Source: Coriobacteriaceae bacterium (GTDB lineage Bacteria > Actinomycetota > Coriobacteriia > Coriobacteriales > Coriobacteriaceae). Taken from it: DNA of 64,000 nt. Below the pieces are notes generated by a model. It was not told where the DNA came from. It saw only the letters and a list, made by a program, of their open reading frames with translations, and searched no databases. The stretch spans positions 124,001 to 188,000 of the forward strand of contig CADFMD010000004.1 in NCBI GenBank assembly GCA_902835305.1, given 5' to 3'. Positions 49,946 through 59,018 of the stretch are shown here, piece by piece. Position 1 is the first letter of the stretch, and every line of letters starts with the position of its first letter. The position numbers and the translations under genes are program-made.

Positions 49946-50878
49946 ATGTCCGATTTGATTAAACTGACGCCGATTTTCCACGAGAAGATCTGGGGCGGCC
50001 GCCAGCTCGAAACCGTATTTGGTTACGACATTCCCGAGGGTCCCATCGGTGAGTGTTGGGCTATCTCGGCCCACCCCAACGGCGACTGCCAGATCGCGGA
50101 GGGCCCGTATGCCGGCCACACACTGTCGTGGCTGTGGGCCGAGCACCGCGAGCTCTTTGGCAACTGCGAGGGCAAGGAGTTCCCGCTGCTCATTAAGATC
50201 CTGGACGCCAAGGACGACCTTTCGATCCAGATTCACCCCGACGACGAGTACGCCGCCGAGCATGAGAACGGTAGCCTGGGCAAGACCGAGTGCTGGTACG
50301 TGCTGGACTGCGAGCCCGGCGCCACGATTATCGTCGGGCAGCGCGCCAAGGATCGTGCCGAGGCCGCACAGATGATCGAAGACGGCCGCTGGGACGACAT
50401 GCTCAACGTGCTGCCGATTCACAAGGGTGACTTTTTCCAGATTGATTCCGGTACCGTGCACGCCATCAAGACCGGCACGCTCATTTTAGAGACGCAGCAA
50501 TCGAGCGACGTGACGTATCGCCTGTACGACTACGACCGCCCCGGCACCGACGGCAAGCTGCGCCCGCTGCACATTGAGCAGAGCCTCGATTGCATCGACT
50601 TTAACGCGCAGGCTCCGACCGACGGCACGGTGACCGCGCCCGAGGTCGATGGCGTGACCGAGCTCGAGTCCAACCCCTGCTACACCGTCGATCGCGTGCG
50701 CGTCGACGGCAGCAAGACCCTCGACCAGCGCTGGCCCTTCATGTGTCTGTCGGTCATCGACGGCGAAGGCACCGTCTGCGGCGACCCCGTCCACAAGGGA
50801 AGCCACCTGCTAGCTCCGAGCACCGTCAGCTCCATTGACCTCGAAGGCAAGATGGAACTGATCATCAGCCACCTCTAG
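49946..50878 (+). CDS. manA: Mannose-6-phosphate isomerase, class I
   Basis: A 310-residue cupin-type isomerase interconverting mannose 6-phosphate and fructose 6-phosphate. Zinc-site and active-site motifs are FHEKIWGGRQL, LSIQIHPDDEYA, LGKTECWYVLD and IDSGTVHAIKTGTLI, then SSDVTYRLYDYDR. Length fits the short Firmicutes-type ManA. The start at 49946 has GGGAG 7 bases upstream; the ATG at 49940 is too close to it. Confidence 0.94.
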   Translation: MSDLIKLTPIFHEKIWGGRQLETVFGYDIPEGPIGECWAISAHPNGDCQIAEGPYAGHTLSWLWAEHRELFGNCEGKEFPLLIKILDAKDDLSIQIHPDDEYAAEHENGSLGKTECWYVLDCEPGATIIVGQRAKDRAEAAQMIEDGRWDDMLNVLPIHKGDFFQIDSGTVHAIKTGTLILETQQSSDVTYRLYDYDRPGTDGKLRPLHIEQSLDCIDFNAQAPTDGTVTAPEVDGVTELESNPCYTVDRVRVDGSKTLDQRWPFMCLSVIDGEGTVCGDPVHKGSHLLAPSTVSSIDLEGKMELIISHL

Positions 50879-50903
50879 GTCGCAACAACAACCAAAACAA
50901 AAC

Positions 50904-50939
50904 AAGGGGCTCCCCCGTTCATCAACGGAGGAGTCCCTT
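50904..50939. terminator. Terminator hairpin after manA
   Basis: AAGGGGCTCCCCCGTT and AACGGAGGAGTCCCTT arms around CATC. The T-rich tail is on the minus strand (TTGTTTTGTTTTGG), so it may also serve pcrA. Confidence 0.75.
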
Positions 50940-51024
50940 GCCATGTCTAAGTATTCAGCCCACCCGGCTCTCCAGACCAAAAAGCGAACGGGCAAAGCAA
51001 CGCTCGTCCAGTAACGTTACCTAA

Positions 51025-51153
51025 GGACCCGGGCGGGCGTATGGGGCAACATCGATCGCGAGTTCCGCACGAGCCGGAGAGCACTTAATGTGCTCTCCGT
51101 GCGAGCAGGACTGTCCGAGCAGGCGATGTTGCCCCATACGCCCGCCCGGGTCC
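51025..51153. repeat. Nested inverted repeat with 30-bp perfect arms between manA and pcrA
   Basis: The arm 51025-51054 (GGACCCGGGCGGGCGTATGG, then GGCAACATCG) is exactly reversed at 51124-51153. Inside, GGAGAGCAC-TTAAT-GTGCTCTCC (51075-51097) forms a second perfect hairpin. No T-tail at either end and no ORF. It could be a mobile palindromic unit or a highly structured RNA. Confidence 0.85.
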
Positions 51154-51160
51154 GCCGGGA

Positions 51161-54061
51161 TTACGACAACTTGACGATCGGTGCAAAGCCCTTCATGAGC
51201 TTTTTAGTCTGGCCGGTCTTTTCGAACTGGACCTCGATCATGTCTCCGGCGACCGAGATCACGGTACCCGTGCCAAAGGTCTTGTGGCTCACGGTATCGC
51301 CCGCGGCAAAGTCCTGCGACGCGCTGGCGCGATCGACCTTGCGCTCCACCGTCGGCGACACCTTGGACGACGGCTTTTTGGCTCGCGGCGCGCCCGAGCC
51401 AAAGGTCGAGGCAACACGGCCGGCGTCGGGCGAGACCCCACGATGGCGCTCGGTCCCATAGCTGCTGCCGCCAAAGAAATCGTCGAAGCTCGATCCGCCG
51501 CGCGAACCGGAACCGCCGGTCGAGCGCGTATGCGAGCCAAACACCTTGCCGCCATACATATCCGAGCCCATGCCCGAGCCAAAGGTGCCGTGACGGTCGC
51601 CGCGTTTCTCCCAGCCCGTGCCCTCAAAACCGGCAGAACCGATGCCGCTAAACTCGATGTCCTCGAACGGAATCTCGTTGAGGAAGCGCGAGCGCGGGTT
51701 GGCAGAGGTCGAGCCGTAAGTGCGACGCGTGGCCGCATAGGTCAGGAACAGGCGCTTGCGAGCACGCGTGATGGCGACGTAGGCCAGGCGACGCTCTTCC
51801 TCGAGCTTGCCCGGATCGTCACTACCGCCAAAGTCGTGCACGTGCGGGAAGATACCCTCCTCCATGCCGGCCACGAACACCGCGGGGAACTCCAGGCCCT
51901 TAGCGGAGTGGATGGTCATCATGGTGATGGCATGTGTCTCGCCGGCCAGGGAATCCAAGTCGGAGCGCAGGGCCAGCCACTCCATGAGTGCCGGCAGCGC
52001 CTTGCAGGTGAGCGGGCCGTAGGTGCGCTCGATCTCGTCGGCATGCACGGCACCCGCCGGCATCTCCGTCGGCGCGGCATACGCGTTGCCCGCGATGGCG
52101 GCGGCCAAGGCATCCTGCGGCGAGAGCGCCGGGGCGGCTAGGTTATCGAGCGGATTGGAACCTGCGGCATCGCGCGCGCCGACGAGTGCCTCAAACGAGG
52201 ATGCCGGAGCGGACGGTCCCGGCTCGGGCGCGGGCGCACTCACCACGACGGGCTCGGACTCGGCGCCGGCAGGCACGTCGGCAACACCGGCCGCGCGCAG
52301 CTCTTCCAAGCTCTCGAGCGTACCCTCGATATCCTCGTGCGTCTCCTCAAATTCGGCGGCGACGCCCAGGAATTCCTGGATGTTCTCGGCGCGGCTCTCG
52401 GACTCCATGGTGCCCTCGGCGCGAAACGCCTGCAGCAGACCCGTCTTATCGACAATCATCTCGACGACGTCCTTGAGCTCGCCGCTCATGCGGCGACCCT
52501 CGCGCACCAGCGACACAAAGCTCGACAGGCCATTGCGCACCTTGGCGCTAAACATACCGGTCTCGGCGCACGCGATCTCGCAAGCCTGGAAGAACGAGCA
52601 ACGATTGTCGCGCGCCAGCTGCTCAATCTTTTGGATCGAGGTGGAGCCGATGCCGCGGCGCGGCGTGTTGATGACACGCTTGACGCTCATCTCGTCGGCC
52701 GGGTTCACGATCATCTTGAGGTAGGCCATGACGTCGCGGATCTCGGCACGGTCGAAGAATCGCGTGCCGCCCACGATCTTGTAGGGCACGCCCGCGCGCA
52801 GGAACATATCTTCGAGAATACGCGACTGGGCGTTGGTGCGGTAGAACACGGCGATGTCGTCGTAACTCGTGCCCTTGGCGTGTAGCTTCTCGATCTCGCC
52901 GGCAATCCAGCGGCCCTCGTCGCGCTCATCGCTTGCCTGGAAGGCCTGGATCTTCTCGCCATCGCCCTCGGCCGTAAACAGGCGCTTGTCCTTGCGCTGC
53001 GAGTTGTGGCGAACAACGGCATTGGCGGCGCTCAGGATGTGACCCGTGGAGCGATAGTTCTGCTCCAGCTTGACGGTCTTGCAGTTTTTAAAGTCCTTCT
53101 CAAAGTCCAGGATATTGGTGATGTCGGCGCCACGCCAGCTATAAATGGACTGGTCGTCGTCGCCCACAACCATGAGGTTTTGGTACTTGGCGGCCAGCAG
53201 GTTGGCGATCTCGTACTGGACGTGGTTGGTGTCCTGATACTCGTCGACGCTAATGTAGCGGAAGCGCTCTTGATACTTGTCGAGCACCTCGGGGCGGGTG
53301 CGCAGCAGCTCGAGCGTGCGCACGAGCAGGTCGTCGAAGTCCATCGCGTTGGCGGCGCGCAGGCGGCGCTCCAGCTCCAGGTAGACCTGCGCGGCCTTTT
53401 TGTCATTGGGGCTATCGGCGCTCTTGAGCATGTCCTCGGGGCCGATCATGGCGTTTTTGGCCGAGCTGATCTTGCTGCGGATCATGTTGATGGGGAACTG
53501 CTTTTGCTCGATGCCGAGCGCCTGCATAATGTCACGCACCATGCGCTTTGAGTCATCGTCATCGTAGATGGTGAACTGGCCGGTGTAGCCCAGCAGATCG
53601 GCGTCCTCGCGCAGCATGCGCACGCACATGGCATGGAAGGTGCACACCCACATGCCACGGGTGCCGCTGGGGATGAGTGCCGTCAGACGCTCGCGCATCT
53701 CTGCCGCAGCCTTGTTGGTAAACGTAATGGCAAGAACCTGCCAAGGCTTAACACCCAGGTCGCCGAGCATATGTGCGATACGGAAGGTCAAGACGCGGGT
53801 CTTGCCCGAGCCGGCGCCGGCGAGCACCAGCAACGGGCCCTCGGTGGACAGGACCGCCTCGCGCTGGGCGGGATTAAGGCTGTCGATGTCGACGAGCGGC
53901 TTGGCGGGCTTGGGCGCCGGCGCGGGAGCGTCGTAGATGTCGAGCGGAACGAGCTCGGGCTCCGGCGCAGCGGGGGCGGTGTATGCATCGAGTGGCACGG
54001 GTTCCGGCGCGGGCGGCACGGGTACCGCGGCGTTCTTTTCCCAGGGCAAGGGCTGGGTCAT
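51161..54061 (-). CDS. pcrA: UvrD/PcrA-type DNA helicase
   Basis: A 966-residue superfamily 1A helicase. The N-terminal 70 residues are a Pro/Ala-rich extension. Motif Ia region LNPAQREAVLSTEGPLLVLA, Walker A AGAGSGKT, DEYQDTN, GDDDQSIYSWRGAD, and motifs V-VI (TIHSAKGLEFPAVFVAG, LAYVAITRARKRLFL) are intact. Between residues about 615 and 740 there is an Ala/Pro-rich insertion not expected in PcrA. The C-terminus is Gly/Ser-rich with a final Tudor-like part (VSHKTFGTGTVISV). It acts in repair and replication restart. The start at 54061 has GAGGAG upstream. Confidence 0.94.
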   Translation of the reverse strand: MTQPLPWEKNAAVPVPPAPEPVPLDAYTAPAAPEPELVPLDIYDAPAPAPKPAKPLVDIDSLNPAQREAVLSTEGPLLVLAGAGSGKTRVLTFRIAHMLGDLGVKPWQVLAITFTNKAAAEMRERLTALIPSGTRGMWVCTFHAMCVRMLREDADLLGYTGQFTIYDDDDSKRMVRDIMQALGIEQKQFPINMIRSKISSAKNAMIGPEDMLKSADSPNDKKAAQVYLELERRLRAANAMDFDDLLVRTLELLRTRPEVLDKYQERFRYISVDEYQDTNHVQYEIANLLAAKYQNLMVVGDDDQSIYSWRGADITNILDFEKDFKNCKTVKLEQNYRSTGHILSAANAVVRHNSQRKDKRLFTAEGDGEKIQAFQASDERDEGRWIAGEIEKLHAKGTSYDDIAVFYRTNAQSRILEDMFLRAGVPYKIVGGTRFFDRAEIRDVMAYLKMIVNPADEMSVKRVINTPRRGIGSTSIQKIEQLARDNRCSFFQACEIACAETGMFSAKVRNGLSSFVSLVREGRRMSGELKDVVEMIVDKTGLLQAFRAEGTMESESRAENIQEFLGVAAEFEETHEDIEGTLESLEELRAAGVADVPAGAESEPVVVSAPAPEPGPSAPASSFEALVGARDAAGSNPLDNLAAPALSPQDALAAAIAGNAYAAPTEMPAGAVHADEIERTYGPLTCKALPALMEWLALRSDLDSLAGETHAITMMTIHSAKGLEFPAVFVAGMEEGIFPHVHDFGGSDDPGKLEEERRLAYVAITRARKRLFLTYAATRRTYGSTSANPRSRFLNEIPFEDIEFSGIGSAGFEGTGWEKRGDRHGTFGSGMGSDMYGGKVFGSHTRSTGGSGSRGGSSFDDFFGGSSYGTERHRGVSPDAGRVASTFGSGAPRAKKPSSKVSPTVERKVDRASASQDFAAGDTVSHKTFGTGTVISVAGDMIEVQFEKTGQTKKLMKGFAPIVKLS

Positions 54062-54215
54062 GGGCGACTCCTCATCTGACGGACGGCGCGCCTGCGGGCA
54101 GCGCCATAGTTTGAGCCGTACCAGTATACCGAGCCGCGCGGACACCGACGCAAATCACACCACGACTCCGTGCGTCACCGTCAGGCGCGCCCCAGCGGAT
54201 TTGGCGCAATGGGTT

Positions 54216-54233
54216 CAGGTTACTTTGCACCAA
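54216..54233 (-). repeat. Dispersed repeat copy TTGGTGCAAAGTAACCTG
   Basis: Identical 18-mer to 47823-47840, in inverse orientation, upstream of pcrA. Confidence 0.75.
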
Positions 54234-54279
54234 TCTATTGACAATCACGAAACCGCCGATGTCATGGCAGCAGCAGCGA

Positions 54280-54379
54280 GCGGCGGCCAGAGCGAACAAA
54301 TTGGCATGAAAAGAGGGCGGCATAGACCTTTTGGTCATGCCACCCTCTTTGAATGACAAGTTGTCGCTCTGGCCGCCGC
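54280..54379. terminator. Nested hairpins between uppP and pcrA
   Basis: Outer arms GCGGCGGCCAGAGCGA (54280-54295) and TCGCTCTGGCCGCCGC (54364-54379) are perfect. The inner stem AAAGAGGGCGGCATAGACC/GGTCATGCCACCCTCTTT (54310-54350) has two imperfections and a TTTT loop. On the minus strand the inner stem can terminate uppP transcription. Confidence 0.78.
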
Positions 54380-54394
54380 GCAGCGTCAACCAAG

Positions 54395-55369
54395 CTACAG
54401 GCCGAGCATAGGCTCCAGGACAAAGAAGTACGCGAGTACCACGATGCCCAGGATGATGCGGTAGACGCCGAAGCACTTGAAGTCGTGACGGCGAACGAAG
54501 CCCATAAGCCACTTGATGGCAATGAGCGACACCACAAAGGCGACGACGCAGCCCACGCCCAAGATGGCGATCTCGTTGGTGCCGAAAGTACCGCCCTTAA
54601 TAAAGTACTTGACCAGCTTGAGCGCACTTGCGCCAAACATAACGGGAATAGCCAGGAAGAACGTGAACTTAGACGCCACCGAGCGCGTGCAGCCCAGTAG
54701 CAGGCCGCCGATGATGGTGGAGCCGGAGCGCGATGTGCCCGGAATCAGCGAAAGCACCTGGAAGCAACCGATACCCAGCGCGGTCTTCCAGCTCAGATCC
54801 TCGAGTGTAGTGATGGAGCCAAAGTCCAAGCTATCGTCATCGTCTGCAGCGGCAGTCGCAGCGGGCGCCGCAAAGTGCGCACCGGCGGGACGTCCGCCCG
54901 CCACCACAGCACGCGAACCAAACGAACCGGCAACGGCCATTTCCTCGCGCTTGTTTGCGCGCCAGTTCTCGATCACGATAAACAGCACGCCGTACACAAT
55001 GAGCGCCAGCGCCACGACGGGAGCATTGTAGAAATGCTCCTCCATCCAGTCGTTGAGCGGCAGGCCGATCGCCGCCGCAGGAATGCAACCGAGCACAATC
55101 TTGCCCCACAGCACCCAGGTGTCGCGACGGCCCTCCTTGCCCTTGCTGGGCGAGAACGGATTGAGCTCATGGAAGAACAGCACACAGACGGCCAAAATGG
55201 CGCCAAGCTGAATCACGACCAGGAACATGTTCCAGAACGTCTCGCTCACGTTCATCTTGACGAACTCGTCCACCAAGATCATGTGACCGGTCGACGAAAC
55301 AGGCAGCCATTCGGTGATGCCCTCGACCAGGCCCATGAAGGCAGATTTTAAAAGCTCGATGATATCCAA
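54395..55369 (-). CDS. uppP: Undecaprenyl-diphosphatase (BacA/UppP)
   Basis: A 324-residue membrane phosphatase recycling the undecaprenyl carrier for cell-wall synthesis. The signatures are GLVEGITEWLPVSSTGHMIL and SLIPGTSRSGSTIIGGLLLG. An extra segment near residues 165-215 (GSFGSRAVVAGGRPAGAHF and an Asp-rich run) makes it longer than the usual ~270. The start seems to be TTG at 55369, with AGGGGG upstream and the expected N-terminus; the longer open frame to 55687 has no family homology. Confidence 0.93.
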   Translation of the reverse strand: MDIIELLKSAFMGLVEGITEWLPVSSTGHMILVDEFVKMNVSETFWNMFLVVIQLGAILAVCVLFFHELNPFSPSKGKEGRRDTWVLWGKIVLGCIPAAAIGLPLNDWMEEHFYNAPVVALALIVYGVLFIVIENWRANKREEMAVAGSFGSRAVVAGGRPAGAHFAAPAATAAADDDDSLDFGSITTLEDLSWKTALGIGCFQVLSLIPGTSRSGSTIIGGLLLGCTRSVASKFTFFLAIPVMFGASALKLVKYFIKGGTFGTNEIAILGVGCVVAFVVSLIAIKWLMGFVRRHDFKCFGVYRIILGIVVLAYFFVLEPMLGL

Positions 55370-55617
55370 AGGGACCCCCTCGTTAGACACCCGCCGATAT
55401 TGTTCTGCGGACGGTGCGGGCGATGTCCCATTATCAACCGTTGGCGGCGCGCCTGCGCCTACCCTTACCAAAAAACTCGCCCGTTCACAGAATTGCGAGC
55501 GGTCAAACCCAAATCCTTGGGTATAACTGCAACAAGATAAAGTGTCCGGCGGCCAACGCGCCCGCGCCCGCCCGATGCACGAGCCCCGCGCCCGTGCGAT
55601 AGACCAAGGAGGAAACC

Positions 55618-56055
55618 ATGAACGAGGGCTACACCAAGGTATTTGTTTCACTCGACGGTACTGAGCAGCAGGATTTTGTGCTCGCACGCGCCATCAAGGT
55701 CGCCGCGAACAACGGCGCCAAGCTGATCATCGGCCACGTTATCGATTCCACGGCGCTCGAGAGCGCCGGTTCCTATCCGGTCGATCTTGTCAACGGCCTA
55801 GAGGAGGCATTTAAGAACTCCATCGCCAAGCAGCTCGAAGAGGCCAAGGCCAATCCCGACATTCCCGAGGTCGAGGTCATGATTCGCGCCGGCCGCATTC
55901 GCGAGACGCTCAAGGACGAGATGCTCGACGTGGTTAAGCCCGACCTGGTGCTCTGCGGCGCCCGCGGCCTGTCCTCGATCAAGTATGCGCTGCTGGGTTC
56001 AATTTCGACGTTCCTGCTGCGCAATACGGACTGCGACATTTTGGTCGTGAAGTAG
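55618..56055 (+). CDS. Universal stress protein (UspA family)
   Basis: A 145-residue single Usp domain. It begins YTKVFVSLDGTEQQDFVLARAI-like, has IIGHVIDS, and ends with the ATP-binding pattern LVLCGARGLSSIKYALLGSI, then STFLLRNTDCDILVVK. Such proteins are induced by stress and bind ATP or AMP. The start has AAGGAGG upstream. Divergent from uppP and followed by a terminator. Confidence 0.93.
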   Translation: MNEGYTKVFVSLDGTEQQDFVLARAIKVAANNGAKLIIGHVIDSTALESAGSYPVDLVNGLEEAFKNSIAKQLEEAKANPDIPEVEVMIRAGRIRETLKDEMLDVVKPDLVLCGARGLSSIKYALLGSISTFLLRNTDCDILVVK

Positions 56056-56367
56056 CGTTGCTCCCACCGGCCGCGGGGCCTGCGGGGTTTCCACGGGCAC
56101 GTCCTCGCCGCGTTGCGGCTGCGGGATGTGCCCTTAGGAAACCCCTCCCGGCCTCGCGGCCTTCGCAGCCTTACTTCAGCGAGTTGGCTGATAAAAGATG
56201 GCGTGCCGCCCCGTTTGGGGCGGCACGTTTTGTTTGGGCTGCACGTTTTTGTTATGAGAGATCCATTTGAGCCTCATAGTTATGTTCACGTTCGGAAACA
56301 TAGCGCCAGTTGCCTTAGTTAAGTTCACGTTCGGGAACATAGCCGTCCGCAGCGCAAGACGGCCCGG
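56056..56367. repeat. Gene-free region with terminator and two direct repeats
   Basis: After the usp gene come imperfect GC-rich inverted repeats (CGGGGTTTCC.../...GGAAACCCC), then a strong terminator at 56202-56235 (CGTGCCGCCCC/GGGGCGGCACG, TTTTGTTT). Two 21-base direct repeats start GTTCACGTTCGG and end AACATAGC, at 56284-56304 and 56323-56343, one mismatch apart. Confidence 0.7.
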
Positions 56368-57411
56368 CTACTCAAAGTATTGGAACTTGTTCGTCGAGAA
56401 GGCGAACGTTACGACAAAGCCTTCGCCGGAGTCGGATGCCGCCGTGACGTCGATGCCCATCTTGGAGCACAGGCGCGCCACAAGGTAGAGGCCGATGCCC
56501 GTTGCGCGCTTGGTGGTGCGGCCGTTGTCGCCGGTAAAACCTTTCTCGAACACGCGCGGCAGGTCGGCCGCGCTCACGCCGCAGCCGTTGTCCGCGACGG
56601 TAAGCTCGATGCGTTCGCTCGCCAGGCCCTCGTCCAGCAACGCGCCCGAAAACACGATCTTTGCGCCGTCCTCGCGCGCATATTTGATGCTGTTCTGAAT
56701 AAGCTGGCCTAGAATAAACTCGAGCCACTTCTCGTCGGTAAAGACCTCAAAGTCGAGGTTCTCGCACACCGGAGCCACGTGCGCCGCGATAAGCTCGCGC
56801 GCGTTGGCTTTAATCGCGCCCGTCACCAAGGTCTTGAGATCCCAGCGACGAATCAGGTAGTCGCGCTCCACGACTTCCGAGCGCGCGTAGTACAGCGCCT
56901 GGTCGATATAGCGCTCCACGCGAGCCAGCTCGCGACCCAGGTCATCCACACGCGACAGGTCGTCTTCGCTGCCATCCAGGTTTTCCAAAATCAGATGGGC
57001 CGCCGCCAGGGGCAGCTTGGCCTCGTGGACCCAGCTCTCGATATAGTCGCGATAGTCATCGGTCTGACGCCGGCCTTCGGCAACCTCGTCGCATGCCGCC
57101 TTGCCCACCCGGCGCAAGACCTCGTACTCGAGCTCGCCCTCGGCATAGGTCGGGCATTGCACCATCTCCTGGACCCATGCGGGACTCTCGAGCTCCTCTG
57201 CCGCGCGCTCCAACTGACGCAGAAAACGGCGACGGCGAGCGTACTCGATCACGATGCCGAGCATACCGAAGATAAAGGACACGCCAACCGCCACGACCAC
57301 GATAGAAACGGGTGCGCCGGCGACCGTCAGCACAAAGCAGCTCAGCAGCACGCCGCACGTCCACACGGCGACGGGAAGCAGTGCATCTTTAAAGAACTTG
57401 CCAAACGACAT
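56368..57411 (-). CDS. Sensor histidine kinase with short membrane sensor
   Basis: A 347-residue kinase. Two membrane helices near residues 10-55 have almost no loop between them, as in intramembrane-sensing kinases. The H-box is SWVHEAKLPLAAAHL, and the ATPase has an N-box in GQLIQNSIKYA, the G1 box VADNGCGVSA and G2 region ATGIGLYLVARL. The pattern resembles BceS/GraS-type kinases that often respond to envelope-active peptides. No adjacent ABC transporter is seen. It follows the response regulator by 9 bases. Confidence 0.92.
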   Translation of the reverse strand: MSFGKFFKDALLPVAVWTCGVLLSCFVLTVAGAPVSIVVVAVGVSFIFGMLGIVIEYARRRRFLRQLERAAEELESPAWVQEMVQCPTYAEGELEYEVLRRVGKAACDEVAEGRRQTDDYRDYIESWVHEAKLPLAAAHLILENLDGSEDDLSRVDDLGRELARVERYIDQALYYARSEVVERDYLIRRWDLKTLVTGAIKANARELIAAHVAPVCENLDFEVFTDEKWLEFILGQLIQNSIKYAREDGAKIVFSGALLDEGLASERIELTVADNGCGVSAADLPRVFEKGFTGDNGRTTKRATGIGLYLVARLCSKMGIDVTAASDSGEGFVVTFAFSTNKFQYFE

Positions 57412-57420
57412 AGCCGGCCC

Positions 57421-58092
57421 CTAGACCGAATAGCCTTGACCGCGATGCGTCGTCAAATACCCCTTGATGCCGATTTTTTCGAGCGTGGTGCGCAGGCGGT
57501 TGATGTTGACGGTGAGCGTATTGTCGTCCACGAAGGCGTCGGAGTCCCACAGGTCCTGCATGATGGCCGAGCGCGAGACGATCTTGCCCGCGCGGCTCAG
57601 GAGCAGCGAGAGAATGCGCAGCTCATTTTTGGTGAGCTCGGTGCTGTCGCCGGTCGCCGTGTTGGTGACCATAGAGCGGGCGAGGTCGAGCTCCAGCCCC
57701 TTGTGGACGAGCGTGCTGCGCTCGCCTGACGCCGCGGTGCGACGCAGCAGTGCGTTGATGCGCGCCACGAGCACGCGCGCGCTATAGGGCTTGGGAACAA
57801 AGTCGTCCGCGCCGAGCGTCATGGCCATGACCTCGTCGATCTCGGTCGTGCGCGAGGTGAGGACGATGATGGGGACCTCGGATTCGCGGCGAACCTCGTG
57901 GCAGATATGCTGGCCGTCCTTGACGGGAAGCGTGAGGTCGAGCAGCACCAGGTCGGGCGCGGCGGCGAGAATATCGCGCGAGACATGCTCGAACGATTCG
58001 CAGGCCTCGATTTCAAACCCGGCGCGGGCAAGGATGTCGACAAGCTCACGACGAATGGGCTCGTCGTCCTCAACGATATAGATTAGCGCCAT
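57421..58092 (-). CDS. OmpR/PhoB-family response regulator
   Basis: A 223-residue regulator. The receiver domain (IYIVEDDEPIRREL, DLVLLDLTLPVKDG with phospho-Asp, VLTSRTTEIDEV, GADDFVPKPY) is followed by a winged-helix DNA-binding domain (STELTKNELRILSLLLSRAG, then DDNTLTVNINRLRTTLEKIG). It is cotranscribed with the downstream kinase. Start at 58092 has GGGGAG upstream; the frame extends further but without support. Confidence 0.94.
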   Translation of the reverse strand: MALIYIVEDDEPIRRELVDILARAGFEIEACESFEHVSRDILAAAPDLVLLDLTLPVKDGQHICHEVRRESEVPIIVLTSRTTEIDEVMAMTLGADDFVPKPYSARVLVARINALLRRTAASGERSTLVHKGLELDLARSMVTNTATGDSTELTKNELRILSLLLSRAGKIVSRSAIMQDLWDSDAFVDDNTLTVNINRLRTTLEKIGIKGYLTTHRGQGYSV

Positions 58093-58271
58093 GGATTCCG
58101 CTCCCCTCTTGGTTGTCTTGCCACCATTATGGCTGCGAAACTGCAGGTGCGCGCCACGCACGTCGCCAAGGTGACAGAACTGTTCGCGAGCGGGGGCGTT
58201 TTGTCCGCCTCGCACTCGCAGCGGTGGCGGGAACCAAAATGATTCTTTAATCCCCGTCCCAGAATAATCAT
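58093..58271. promoter_or_regulatory. Upstream region of the two-component operon
   Basis: Intergenic region that should hold the promoter. I see no convincing -35/-10 pair and no clear repeat. Confidence 0.3.
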
Positions 58272-58979
58272 TTAGCGACGGGCACGAAGCTTTTCGTAGC
58301 CGTCGGCGAAGAAAGCGACCGTGGCGGCGTCGGACTCGGCGGCGTCGGCGTCGGCGGCAGGCACCACGCCGTGCTCGTCACTTACCAGGAACAAGGCGCC
58401 CTTGAGCTGTGCGGGAATGTCCACGCGCGTGACCGGGATGCCCTTGGTCTGGGCCAGCTGCTCTATGAGCGTCGCCGTGCCGCACAGGCACTCGTCCGCC
58501 GGCGCCACAAAGGCCAGCTCGCCGTTGTTGACGGCAGCGAGCAGCTCGGGCGCCACGCCGGTTTCGTCGGCCTCGGAGCGGGCCTCGGCGGAGCGGGCAC
58601 GCAGCGCCTTGGCCGAAGTATCGGCCAGCGGCTCGTACTCACCCACCGTCATGGCGGCATTGCCGTTAACGTCGATCACCAGCATGAGCACGCCGTCGTG
58701 CGCGGTGTAATCGCCCTCGGCAAGCGACCACTCAACGTGCTGCTTAGCCCAGCTGAGCATGTTATGGGTAAGCGGCTCGCCCTGCACCAAGCGCTCGGAC
58801 AGCGCGCGAATGTGACGGTTGAGCATGGGCACCTTTTTGTTGGACATGCGCCAACGGCAGATAAGCGCGGGCTTGTCGAGCGTAAACTTCTCGACCGCCT
58901 CCTGATTGGCGCAAAAGTCCTCGTACGCACGCTGGTCCTCGGCATTGCCAAACAGCTCTGCATCATCAATCTGGGGCAT
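58272..58979 (-). CDS. Hypothetical soluble protein, 235 aa
   Basis: I do not recognise a family. The protein is acidic, without signal peptide or membrane segment. It has a conserved-looking central part (ICRWRMSNKKVPMLNRHIRA, MLSWAKQHVEWSLAEGDYTA, VLMLVIDVNGNAAMTVGEY), an Ala/Glu-rich linker, and a C-terminal part with CLCGTATLIEQLAQ. The start at 58979 has AAAGGT upstream; a Met eight codons earlier (59003) with AGAGGA is also possible. It lies between the two-component operon and purH. Confidence 0.65.
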   Translation of the reverse strand: MPQIDDAELFGNAEDQRAYEDFCANQEAVEKFTLDKPALICRWRMSNKKVPMLNRHIRALSERLVQGEPLTHNMLSWAKQHVEWSLAEGDYTAHDGVLMLVIDVNGNAAMTVGEYEPLADTSAKALRARSAEARSEADETGVAPELLAAVNNGELAFVAPADECLCGTATLIEQLAQTKGIPVTRVDIPAQLKGALFLVSDEHGVVPAADADAAESDAATVAFFADGYEKLRARR

Positions 58980-59018
58980 GGTTGTACCTTTCGTGTTAGT
59001 CATTCCGTCCTCTTATAC

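Noticed and set aside
55370..55687. N-terminal extension of UppP
   Set aside because: It has no homology to BacA and would place about 106 unrelated residues before the conserved N-terminus; TTG at 55369 has a good ribosome binding site.
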